Assembly (NCBI GenBank): GCA_002382735.1
Contig: DFZN01000006.1
Location: 1-64,000 of the forward strand
Length of the DNA: 64,000 nucleotides
Direction: 5' to 3'
From: a bacterium UBP11_UBA4055
GTDB lineage: Bacteria > UBA4055
Of this stretch, positions 16,220 through 23,101 are shown piece after piece; positions within the stretch are counted from its first letter, which is position 1; every line of letters starts with the position of its first letter. The notes below the pieces were generated by a model. The model made no database searches and was not told where the DNA came from. It was given only the letters and a program-made list of their open reading frames with translations. The translations under genes were made by a program, and so were the position numbers.

Positions 16220-16449
16220 CTGTTTTCTCGGCAATAAAAGACAGCATGTTCAGATCAGTGTTTTCCTTGTATGTGCATCCTTTCTTTTTGCCTGAATAAT
16301 ATATCCCGTTATCCTTCATTTTGTTAATGTAGTTCTTCGCTGTGGATTCACAAACATTGAATCTTGTCATTATTTGCTTTTTTTGTAATGTAGCCTTTCT
16401 GACGGATAGTCTTGTCGATGTATAAAAATCTTTCTAATTTTTTGTTCAT
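16179..16449 (-). pseudogene. HTH transcriptional regulator fragment, frameshifted and truncated
   Basis: From ATG 16449, preceded by a good GAGAGGTG ribosome site, the frame reads MNKKLERFLYIDKTIRQKGYITKK and then shifts out of phase. A run of seven A lies at the break; with six A the frame would continue KQIMTRFNVCESTAKNYINKMKDNG, an ordinary winged-helix DNA-binding domain of the WYL/DeoR type. The second frame carries on to 16179 but loses similarity after ENTDLNMLSF, where the ISL3 remnant begins on the other strand. Both a frameshift and truncation of the ligand domain are visible, so it is almost certainly non-functional. Confidence 0.65.
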
Positions 16450-16468
16450 GCGGCACCTCTCCAGTGTT

Positions 16469-17602
16469 TTAAATTTTCGTTACGAAGATATTCTTTTTGT
16501 ACTCATAGGTTTCATCAACGGGAGCGACAATATAGACAGGTTCGTTTTCAGCTTTGAGATCATTTATTATCTCGTAAAAGCCTCTTGAAGGAGATGGTGA
16601 TTTTGAGAATTTGAATTCGTAGATCTTTCGCAGCATGCCTTTTTCAAGAATGAGGTCAATTTCCGCACCGTTGGATGTTTTTATAAAGTATGGCTTGAAG
16701 CCGGGATGAGCAGCCGTTATGTTCTCTATCGCATATCCTTCCCATGAGGCTCCGAGCGACGGGTGGGCAAGAAGATCATCAAAAGTCTCTATTCCCAGTA
16801 AAGAGAGCAGTATTCCGCTGTCCCTTATATAGACCTTCGGTGATTTTACAAGCCTTTTCTTCAGATTCGCCTCATACGGCTGAAGCAGTCTTATCATATA
16901 AGTCTGTTCGAGGATCGAAATGTATTTTTTTACAGTCTGCTGGGAAGCATCAATTACTCCGGCTATCTTGCTGTAATTGATCTCCTGTCCGTGATAGTGC
17001 GATAAAAGCCGCCAAAGCTTATCCATTATAGGTACAGGGATCGAAAACCCGAGTTTTGGAATATCCCTCTCCAAAAAAGTTCTGATAAAATCTTCGCGCC
17101 ATTCGTAGCTGATGGTATCATCTGTAGCAAGCAGACTGTTGGGGAAACCGCCCCTTAAAAGATGTTCCTGCCATCCGAATTCGCTTTTTACTTCATTATA
17201 TAAAAAGGGCGTAAGATCGGTATAAGATATTCTGCCTGCGAGTGTTTCACTGGACTGCTTTATCAGATCTCTTGAAGCTGAACCGAGTATCAAAAATCTT
17301 CCGTTATTTCTGTATTCATCTATTTCCGATTTCAAATAAGAAAATAATTCCGGGACAAGCTGTATTTCATCTAAGCAGACAAGCTCATCTCTGTGTTTTT
17401 CGAAAAATATTTCAGGTTGTTTCAATTTATTAAGGTCGGACTTTTTCTGAAGATCCAGATACACCGATTTGAAGTTTGAAAGAATATTTTTGGCGAGGGT
17501 GGTTTTTCCGCATTGTCTCGCTCCGAGGATAGCAACGGCCGGAGAATTATTGATCTTCAATATCAGTTTTTCCTTCATTGATCTGCCAATATATCCATGC
17601 AT
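16469..17602 (-). CDS. AAA-type ATPase with C-terminal DUF4143 domain
   Basis: A 377-residue protein of a widespread, horizontally mobile ATPase family. Residues 20-145 form the P-loop domain: Walker A LGARQCGKTTLAK, YLDLQKKSD, Walker B LVCLDEIQ and the sensor LILGSASRDLIKQSSETLAGR. The middle is a winged-helix-like segment (INYSKIAGVIDASQQTVKKYISILEQTYMI). The C-terminal nuclease-like fold has GAEIDLILEKG and KIYEFKFSKSPSPSRGF, the PD-(D/E)xK-like pattern of DUF4143. The molecular function of the family is unknown. An AGGAG lies eight bases before the ATG. It stands alone with its own promoter between degraded DNA and a toxin-antitoxin pair. Confidence 0.85.
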   Translation of the reverse strand: MHGYIGRSMKEKLILKINNSPAVAILGARQCGKTTLAKNILSNFKSVYLDLQKKSDLNKLKQPEIFFEKHRDELVCLDEIQLVPELFSYLKSEIDEYRNNGRFLILGSASRDLIKQSSETLAGRISYTDLTPFLYNEVKSEFGWQEHLLRGGFPNSLLATDDTISYEWREDFIRTFLERDIPKLGFSIPVPIMDKLWRLLSHYHGQEINYSKIAGVIDASQQTVKKYISILEQTYMIRLLQPYEANLKKRLVKSPKVYIRDSGILLSLLGIETFDDLLAHPSLGASWEGYAIENITAAHPGFKPYFIKTSNGAEIDLILEKGMLRKIYEFKFSKSPSPSRGFYEIINDLKAENEPVYIVAPVDETYEYKKNIFVTKI

Positions 17603-17634
17603 TTTAACAACTCCTGTTTAAGAATTACATGGAT

Positions 17635-17663
17635 AATATAATGAAATGTTGCGCTATAGGCAA
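17635..17663 (-). promoter_or_regulatory. Promoter of the DUF4143 ATPase gene
   Basis: Minus strand TTGCCT (17658-17663), a 17-base spacer and TATATT (17635-17640), with the start expected near 17628 and a leader of about 26 bases. Confidence 0.6.
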
Positions 17664-17694
17664 GTAGTTTTTAAGAAAATACTCATGTGGGAAG

Positions 17695-18087
17695 TTAAAT
17701 TATTTCTATAAATTCTCTCGGTGAAACGATCTTTATCCCTTTGTATTCTTCAATTACAAGCAGGTCTTTGTCGCCGGTTACGATGTATTCGGATCCGCTG
17801 ACTAATGCCAGGTTTAATATCCCGTCATCGTCGGGATCGCGTGAGACTTTTTCTGGTTGAATATCGGTTTCGGCAAGAGTGCAGAATTCGGTCAGGTAGT
17901 CGGTGATCAGAGTGATTTTGTCCGCAGGCATTTTAAACTTTTTAGATAGATTTGCTGAAACCTCGTCAATTATCTGTGCGCTTATTACTATTTCATGTTT
18001 TTCAATGCATGATTCGAAAATTTCAGCGCACAATCCTCTTGTAGCAAAAGCGGCAAGAATGACATTTGAATCTAAAACGACCTTCAT
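17695..18087 (-). CDS. PIN-domain toxin (VapC-like, COG1569 type)
   Basis: A 130-residue PIN-fold ribonuclease toxin. The acidic metal site is complete: Asp6 in VVLDSNVIL, Glu42 in IIDEVSANL, Asp86-88 in RDPDDDGILNLAL and Asp106 in VTGDKDLL. The RDPDDD and GDKDL signatures are those of the putative-toxin PIN subfamily that pairs with ribbon-helix-helix antitoxins. The start overlaps the antitoxin stop by four bases. Targets in this subfamily are mostly unknown RNAs. Confidence 0.88.
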   Translation of the reverse strand: MKVVLDSNVILAAFATRGLCAEIFESCIEKHEIVISAQIIDEVSANLSKKFKMPADKITLITDYLTEFCTLAETDIQPEKVSRDPDDDGILNLALVSGSEYIVTGDKDLLVIEEYKGIKIVSPREFIEII

Positions 18088-18302
18088 TTCTCATTACCGA
18101 GGATGTCTTCGTCAGTTAATATGCCTTTTGATTTAGCATAAGGTGTGGTCATTTCTCTGAGCTGGCGGAATCTTTCGACAGCCACAAATTTTCTCAAAGA
18201 CTCTCTGACCAGATCGCTTAGCGGCCTGTGGATCGATATGCTGATCTTTTCCAGATCATCCTTAAGCTCCTTCGGTATCCTTATGGTTATCATTTCGTTC
18301 AT
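18084..18302 (-). CDS. Ribbon-helix-helix (CopG-like) antitoxin
   Basis: This is a 72-residue protein. MNEMITIRIPKELKDDLEKI is the beta strand and first helix of a CopG/MetJ ribbon-helix-helix domain; RPLSDLVRESLRKF is the second. The C-terminal third should bind the PIN toxin. I start it at ATG 18302 because CAGGAG lies six to seven bases upstream; a longer frame starting further upstream would run through the promoter. The order antitoxin-toxin with a four-base overlap is classic. Autoregulation at the promoter 18334-18362 is likely from family knowledge. Confidence 0.83.
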   Translation of the reverse strand: MNEMITIRIPKELKDDLEKISISIHRPLSDLVRESLRKFVAVERFRQLREMTTPYAKSKGILTDEDILGNEK

Positions 18303-18333
18303 GACCTTCTCCTGTTTTAACTGTCTGTATAAC

Positions 18334-18362
18334 AATGTAATACATTTTTTAGGAAAAGTCAA
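18334..18362 (-). promoter_or_regulatory. Promoter of the RHH-PIN operon
   Basis: Minus strand TTGACT (18357-18362), 17 bases and TACATT (18334-18339). Its -35 lies only three bases from the -35 of the divergent tRNA-Leu promoter, so antitoxin binding here could touch both. Confidence 0.6.
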
Positions 18363-18365
18363 TAC

Positions 18366-18393
18366 TTGACAAAAAGATAATATTTCATATATT
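18366..18393 (+). promoter_or_regulatory. Promoter of tRNA-Leu
   Basis: TTGACA (18366-18371), a 16-base spacer and TATATT (18388-18393) followed by TACCCCC. The predicted start is near 18400, ten bases ahead of the mature tRNA end. Confidence 0.7.
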
Positions 18394-18409
18394 TACCCCC
18401 TGTAAAACT

Positions 18410-18493
18410 GCCCGGGTGGCGGAATTGGCAGACGCGCCAGGTTCAGGGTCTGGTGGCAGCAATGCTGTGCTGGTTCGATCCCAGTCCCGGGCA
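18410..18493 (+). tRNA. tRNA-Leu (anticodon CAG)
   Basis: An 84-base class II tRNA. The acceptor stem GCCCGGG pairs with CCCGGGC, followed by discriminator A. The anticodon arm is CCAGG-TTCAGGG-TCTGG with anticodon CAG at loop positions 3-5. It has a long variable arm (TGGCAGCAATGCTG region) and TTCGATC in the T loop. CCA is not encoded (the next bases are CTT). It reads CUG codons. Confidence 0.95.
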
Positions 18494-18502
18494 CTTGAAA
18501 AT

Positions 18503-18532
18503 AAAAAATCCGGAAAATTATCCGGATTTTTT
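18503..18532. terminator. Bidirectional Rho-independent terminator between tRNA-Leu and ndk
   Basis: The stem AAAAAATCCGG and CCGGATTTTTT encloses an eight-base loop, with a T run on either strand. It serves the plus-strand tRNA and the minus-strand arcC-kor-ndk operon. Confidence 0.85.
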
Positions 18533-18551
18533 ATTTGTATTGAATCGTGTT

Positions 18552-18989
18552 CTAGTACTGAATGAACCTGTATGAATAAAGCTCGATATCGGAGAAGAAG
18601 AACCTGATCTCCTTCTTTGCGTTCTCAAAGCAGTCTGAGGCATGCACCGCGTTCATTTCCTTGGTCGTTCCGCAGATACGCCTGATGGTCCCCTCAGCGG
18701 CCTCGGCCGGATCTGTGGCACCGACGAGCCTTCTTAAGTCTGCCACGCAGTTCTCTTTTTCAACGCATATAGCAGCAACTGTTCCGGAGCTCATATAGTC
18801 GGTAAGTCTTCCGAAAAATTCTTTCCCGTCATGAACAAAATAGAACCTTCTGGCCATCTCAGGTGTAAGCTTCACAGATTTAATACCTACAATATGAAAA
18901 TCTTCAGCTTCGAGCATAGATATAATAGCTCCAAGCTTTTTTGTTGCGAAAGCATGGGGTTTCACCATACAGAGACTAAGTTCAAGCAT
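18552..18989 (-). CDS. ndk: Nucleoside diphosphate kinase
   Basis: The 145-residue enzyme moves the gamma-phosphate between NTPs and NDPs through a phosphohistidine. His116 sits in NAVHASD, the equivalent of the usual N-x-(I/V)-H-G-S-D, with Gly replaced by Ala. VKPHAF near the N-terminus and GATDPAEAAEGTIR are standard. I start at ATG 18989 (MLELSLCMVKPHA) since this is where the family begins; an upstream frame would overlap korC. It is last in the arcC-korDABC operon, 16 bases after korC, and could pass ATP-derived phosphate to GDP or other nucleotides. Confidence 0.92.
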   Translation of the reverse strand: MLELSLCMVKPHAFATKKLGAIISMLEAEDFHIVGIKSVKLTPEMARRFYFVHDGKEFFGRLTDYMSSGTVAAICVEKENCVADLRRLVGATDPAEAAEGTIRRICGTTKEMNAVHASDCFENAKKEIRFFFSDIELYSYRFIQY

Positions 18990-19005
18990 ATAGGATCCCT
19001 GATCT

Positions 19006-19626
19006 TTATTTACCGTTATCCTCATCCGGAAGCATCGCATCTTCAATAGTCAGCTTTACGACCTTATCGTTCGATTTTAATGCCTTTTTTCCAAGTTCGA
19101 TCCCGATCTTGACAGCTTTAAGGTTATCAATCTCTGTTCCTTTCGGAGCTTTGTCAAGTACGGCTTTCTGAATATTGCTTTCCTTAATTACTTTTGTAAT
19201 TCCGGCGAACAAACCCACAGCTATCACAGCGGCATAAAGCGTCTTTCCCATCTGTTTCTTTGCGATCTCGACCAGGTCCACCATAACAAGTTTCTGAGGA
19301 ATGTTGGCGGGAACATTCGGAGTGAGGTTGGGATCGACTACAACTATAGCGTCAGGTTTGATCTCTTTGTAATAGATGTTGAAGGATTTCTGATGCAACG
19401 AAAGAAAAAAGTCAAGATTCTCTGCTCTCGGATATTCAATATGGTTCTTGTCAATAACGACATCAACTTTTGTCGCTCCGCCTCTCACCTGAGCAGTATA
19501 AGTAGGCGTTTCGATAGCTCTGCAGCTTTCAAAACTGACCATGCCGTAAGCCAGTATCTTACCGGCAAGAATGACACCCTGTCCTCCTACTCCTGCGAAC
19601 CGGGCTTCATAATGATCGAATTTCAT
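19006..19626 (-). CDS. korC: 2-oxoacid:ferredoxin oxidoreductase, gamma subunit
   Basis: A 206-residue gamma subunit, which supplies the domain that holds part of the CoA/TPP interface. It has the signature ARFAGVGGQGVILAGKIL at residues 9-26, SYTAQ-type text as PTYTAQVRGG, and ends without a cluster motif. It lies between korB (18 bases upstream) and ndk. Together the four subunits oxidise a 2-oxoacid plus CoA to acyl-CoA and CO2 with reduced ferredoxin. The assignment to 2-oxoglutarate rather than branched-chain 2-oxoacids rests on the D-A-B-C gene order and overall similarity, not on substrate residues. Confidence 0.85.
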   Translation of the reverse strand: MKFDHYEARFAGVGGQGVILAGKILAYGMVSFESCRAIETPTYTAQVRGGATKVDVVIDKNHIEYPRAENLDFFLSLHQKSFNIYYKEIKPDAIVVVDPNLTPNVPANIPQKLVMVDLVEIAKKQMGKTLYAAVIAVGLFAGITKVIKESNIQKAVLDKAPKGTEIDNLKAVKIGIELGKKALKSNDKVVKLTIEDAMLPDEDNGK

Positions 19627-19644
19627 TTTATATCTCCGTCGTTA

Positions 19645-20499
19645 TTATTTTCTTTCCTGGGCTTTGTCCCTTATTGTCTGATAGGCCTCAGTGTATTCAT
19701 GGATAGGATGATTATAATTTTCCCACCAGGTAGTTTCCTCTTCATGGGTAATGAACTCGCCGGTAATGATCTTGTCATTGAGTTCGGCTGCCTTCATGGT
19801 ACGGGCTTTCTCGATCGGTATCTCTCTTGATTCTATCCATTTTCTGACGGATATCGGATCGCTCATTTTGTTCTTTCTGCCGAATTGAGTATGGCAGTTC
19901 GCGGTAGCTACGATGACAGAGAATCCTTTATGCTCGAATCCTTTCGTAATGTATTTTTCGAGCATTTTTCCCTTATTCACGGTCGCTCTTGCGACATATG
20001 AGGCTCCTGCGGCTTTTGCAAGAAGGCAGATGTCGAATGTGGGATCGATGTTGCCGTAAACAGTCGTGCTGGCCTTGTAACCTATAGGAGTGGTGGGGGA
20101 ATGCTGTCCGCCTGTCATTCCGTATGTGTTGTTGTTAACGACAACGAGCGTCATGTCAATGTTTCTTCTGCAGGCATGGATGAAATGATTTCCCCCTATA
20201 GCGGTCGCGTCCCCGTCGCCTGAAAAGATCACTACATGTTTAGCGGGCTGAGCAAGTTTGATGCCGGTCGCAAAAGATAGAGCTCTTCCGTGGGTAGTGT
20301 GAAGCGTGTTGCAGTCGATATAACCCGGTGCTCTGCTCGTACAGCCGATCCCGGATACGAAAGCTATATCGTTCTTTTCCCAGCCTACATTCTCTACGGA
20401 TCTCAGCATCGCTTTCAATACGACGCCAATGCCGCATCCCGGGCACCAGAGATGAGGGATCTTGTCCATTCTTAAATATTTTTCGTATTCGAAAGCCAT
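19645..20499 (-). CDS. korB: 2-oxoacid:ferredoxin oxidoreductase, beta subunit (TPP-binding)
   Basis: A 284-residue TPP-binding subunit. LWCPGCGIGVVLKA (about 18-31) carries the Cys pair of the beta subunit. FSGDGDATAIGGNHFIHACRRN and VVNNNTYGMTGGQHSPTTP form the GDG...NN Mg-TPP motif. There is no 4Fe-4S ligand set beyond the CxxC start, as in KorB. The ATG shares one base with the korA stop (TAATG), ensuring coupled synthesis of A and B. Oddities: none seen. Confidence 0.9.
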   Translation of the reverse strand: MAFEYEKYLRMDKIPHLWCPGCGIGVVLKAMLRSVENVGWEKNDIAFVSGIGCTSRAPGYIDCNTLHTTHGRALSFATGIKLAQPAKHVVIFSGDGDATAIGGNHFIHACRRNIDMTLVVVNNNTYGMTGGQHSPTTPIGYKASTTVYGNIDPTFDICLLAKAAGASYVARATVNKGKMLEKYITKGFEHKGFSVIVATANCHTQFGRKNKMSDPISVRKWIESREIPIEKARTMKAAELNDKIITGEFITHEEETTWWENYNHPIHEYTEAYQTIRDKAQERK

Positions 20500-21632
20500 T
20501 ATAACGCCTCCTTTATAACATTGAGAACATCAGTAGGATGGATAGGCACACCTCCGACATGATTTATTCTCATGATTTTTGTTCTATCCGCCGCATATCT
20601 CTCAATAACATCGCTCAGCTGACCCATGTTCATTTCCGGAACGATTATGGCTTTTGCTTTACTGCAGAGTTTCAGGATCTCAGCTTCAGGTAAAGGCCAT
20701 ATAACTCTGAATCTCATCATTCCGACCCTGATACCGAGCTTTCTTGCGTTATCGACAGCCACTCTCGCTGCTCTTGCGGTTGAACCGTAAGCGAAAATGA
20801 TTATTTCCGCGTCTTTCATCATATAATATTCGTAATCGATGATCTCGTTTATGTGAGCTTTGACCTTTCTCAAATGTCTTTCCTGATCAGCCTGAACAAG
20901 GTCAGGATCGGTTGTCGGGAATCCTGTTTTGTCGTGGCTCAAGCCCGTTACATGATACCTGTAGCCTTCAAAGAAATTCGCCATCGGAGGAACATCGCCG
21001 TAAGCCGTGTCGTATGGAAAATATTTTTCGGGCGGAACAGTCGGTCTTCTTCTGTTCTTTATAACGAGAAGTTCCTTGTCAGGCAGCTCGATGGCGGCGC
21101 TGAGATGCGCGATCACTTCGTCGAGAAGAAGCATGATCGGCATTCTGTATGTTTCTGCGAAATTGAACGCTTTGATCGTTAGTTCGTAGATCTCCTCAAG
21201 ATAAGCGGGTGTCAGTGCTATTACGGGGTGATCGCCATGAGTTCCCCATTTAGCCTGCATGATATCGGCCTGAGCAAGAGCTGTAGGAAGTCCTGTCGAT
21301 GGACCGCCGCGCATAACATTGCATACAACGCAGGGTACTTCGGCCATATATGCGTAGCCGATGTTCTCCTGTTTGAGGGAGAATCCGGGTCCGCTCGTAG
21401 CTGTAAGCGACTTGACGCCCGTCAGGGACGCTCCGATGATCGAGCCCATGGCCCCGATCTCGTCCTCCATTTGTATGTATGTTCCCCCGACCCTCGGCAT
21501 ATGAACGGACATATATTCCGCTATCTCGGAGGAAGGGGTAATGGGATAACCTCCGAAGAACCTGCAGCCTGCGTCAATAGCAGCCTTAGCCACAAGCTCC
21601 GCTCCGGAGTAGAATCTTACTGATTTCTTCAA
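20499..21632 (-). CDS. korA: 2-oxoacid:ferredoxin oxidoreductase, alpha subunit
   Basis: This 377-residue pyrimidine-binding subunit has FYSGAELVAKAAIDAGCRFFGGYPITPSSEIAEYM at the N-terminus and TATSGPGFSLKQENIGYAYMAEVPCVV, the conserved glycine-rich and Glu regions. Then come MRGGPSTGLPT and LLLDEVIAHL. The C-terminal Rossmann-like domain (about 255-377) starts at EIIIFAYGSTARAA. It lacks a fused gamma domain, so this is the separate-subunit type. It lies 24 bases after korD. Confidence 0.9.
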   Translation of the reverse strand: MKKSVRFYSGAELVAKAAIDAGCRFFGGYPITPSSEIAEYMSVHMPRVGGTYIQMEDEIGAMGSIIGASLTGVKSLTATSGPGFSLKQENIGYAYMAEVPCVVCNVMRGGPSTGLPTALAQADIMQAKWGTHGDHPVIALTPAYLEEIYELTIKAFNFAETYRMPIMLLLDEVIAHLSAAIELPDKELLVIKNRRRPTVPPEKYFPYDTAYGDVPPMANFFEGYRYHVTGLSHDKTGFPTTDPDLVQADQERHLRKVKAHINEIIDYEYYMMKDAEIIIFAYGSTARAARVAVDNARKLGIRVGMMRFRVIWPLPEAEILKLCSKAKAIIVPEMNMGQLSDVIERYAADRTKIMRINHVGGVPIHPTDVLNVIKEAL

Positions 21633-21656
21633 GGTTATACCTCTTTAAATTTTTAG

Positions 21657-21932
21657 TTAGTAGATCTTGATGCAGAAATCCGGACAGTGGATCTCGCAGA
21701 GCATACATTTTATACATTTTGAAGCGTCGGTGACCTGAACGACCTGTCCGTTCCATTTGTCCTTGGCCTCGATTAACTCCCAGACCTGTTTCGGGCACAC
21801 ATCGACGCAGATACCGCACCCTTTGCAGCCGTCGCGCCAGTAGCCGATCGTAACATGGTCGTCCTTTTTACCGATCTTGACATCGGATTCCCATTTGCTG
21901 TAATGATCGGGAATGTTGATCTTTTCACTCAT
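21657..21932 (-). CDS. korD: 2-oxoacid:ferredoxin oxidoreductase, delta subunit (2x[4Fe-4S] ferredoxin)
   Basis: A 91-residue dicluster ferredoxin that takes electrons out of the complex. The two motifs are CKGCGICVDVCP and CIKCMLCEIHCP, each CxxCxxCxxxC(P). The N-terminal 25 residues contain a hydrophilic extension typical of KorD. It is first of the four kor genes and 26 bases after arcC. Confidence 0.92.
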   Translation of the reverse strand: MSEKINIPDHYSKWESDVKIGKKDDHVTIGYWRDGCKGCGICVDVCPKQVWELIEAKDKWNGQVVQVTDASKCIKCMLCEIHCPDFCIKIY

Positions 21933-21958
21933 AGATTTTCCGCCTTTGAGTTATATTT

Positions 21959-22906
21959 TTAGTCCTGAACAATGCTTGTTCCGTCTTTTCCTTCTATTGC
22001 GTCCATCAGCTTGTCTATAGCTGTGATTATCACTCTTTTACCGCCATTCTTTAAAAACATTATGGCAGATTTCATTTTCGGTCCCATGCTTCCGTACGGG
22101 AAATGGCCCTCGTTAAGGTATTTGTCGGCTTCCGACATGGTCATAATATCAAGGTTCTTCTGTTCGGGAGTTCCAAAATTAAGAGCGACTTTATTTACCG
22201 CCGTCATTATGTAAAGTTCGTCGGCTCCGACCAGATTCCCCAGAAGCGCGCTGGCCATATCCTTGTCTATCACTGCGTCTATGCCTTCAAAATGCCTCTT
22301 CTCATCCAGATAAACAGGTATTCCTCCTCCTCCGGCCGCTATAACGATATTCTTCTGATCAAGCAGCTGCTTGATAGTTCCTTTGTTCACAATATCTATC
22401 GGTTTCGGCGAACCTACCACCCTTCTCCATCCTCTGTCGGCGTCTTTTTTGACCGTCCATCCGAAATCGGCCTCGAATTTCTTGGCTTCCTCTTCGGTAT
22501 AGAAACTTCCGATATATTTAGTCGGGTTCAGAAGCGCCGGATCGTCCTTATCGACTATAACCTGCGTGAGGATCGTAGTAACAGGGATCTTGAGGCCTTT
22601 GTCGAAGAGCTTGTTCTGGAGCGACTGCTCAATCATATATCCCATGCTGCCTTCCGTGTCCGCCACCAGTACTCCAAGAGGTACTTCTGGAAGAGTGTTC
22701 CTAGTCTCTTCCACCCTTTTTAAAGCGATCCCGACCTGCGGGCCGTTGCCGTGAGTGATTGCTACCGAATACCCCTGCTCGACAAGAGGAATAAGTGACT
22801 CGATGCTCGTCCTCGTATTTTTGTACTGCGAGCTGATCCAGTTGGATTTGTCGGTCGGTGTCAGCGAATTGCCGCCGATAGCTACAACTACTCTTTTGTT
22901 GTACAT
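21959..22906 (-). CDS. arcC: Carbamate kinase
   Basis: This is a 315-residue amino-acid-kinase-fold enzyme that makes ATP and carbamate from carbamoyl phosphate and ADP. VVVAIGGNSL at the start, ITHGNGPQVG (about 53-62), the AAGGGGIPV loop (about 207-215) and DKDMASALL are the expected phosphate and nucleotide elements. It leads the operon arcC-korDABC-ndk. No arginine deiminase or ornithine carbamoyltransferase gene is in the window, so the carbamoyl-phosphate source is unknown (agmatine, purine, citrulline or creatinine routes are possible). Confidence 0.93.
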   Translation of the reverse strand: MYNKRVVVAIGGNSLTPTDKSNWISSQYKNTRTSIESLIPLVEQGYSVAITHGNGPQVGIALKRVEETRNTLPEVPLGVLVADTEGSMGYMIEQSLQNKLFDKGLKIPVTTILTQVIVDKDDPALLNPTKYIGSFYTEEEAKKFEADFGWTVKKDADRGWRRVVGSPKPIDIVNKGTIKQLLDQKNIVIAAGGGGIPVYLDEKRHFEGIDAVIDKDMASALLGNLVGADELYIMTAVNKVALNFGTPEQKNLDIMTMSEADKYLNEGHFPYGSMGPKMKSAIMFLKNGGKRVIITAIDKLMDAIEGKDGTSIVQD

Positions 22907-22978
22907 TTGATTTTCCGTTATTATTTATTGAAATGAACAAACTCTCCGCAATTCTACCATAGCGGTAAAAGGAAGAAA

Positions 22979-23007
22979 AATATAATTCAATTATTACGGC
23001 CTGTCAA
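22979..23007 (-). promoter_or_regulatory. Promoter of arcC-korDABC-ndk
   Basis: Minus strand TTGACA (23002-23007), 17 bases and TATATT (22979-22984), followed by TTTC. Transcription should begin near 22972, leaving a leader of about 65 bases before arcC. Confidence 0.7.
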
Positions 23008-23046
23008 CTAATTTGATTAGGTGAATTTTTACAAGAAAATTTCCGA

Positions 23047-23075
23047 TTGCAATTAAATGCGTAAAATCTTATATT
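23047..23075 (+). promoter_or_regulatory. Promoter of purL
   Basis: TTGCAA (23047-23052), 17 bases and TATATT (23070-23075) followed by TCC. The start near 23082 fixes the purL initiation codon at 23102 rather than further upstream. Confidence 0.68.
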
Positions 23076-23101
23076 TCCTGCTCTTACAAAACGAGGTGAA
23101 A

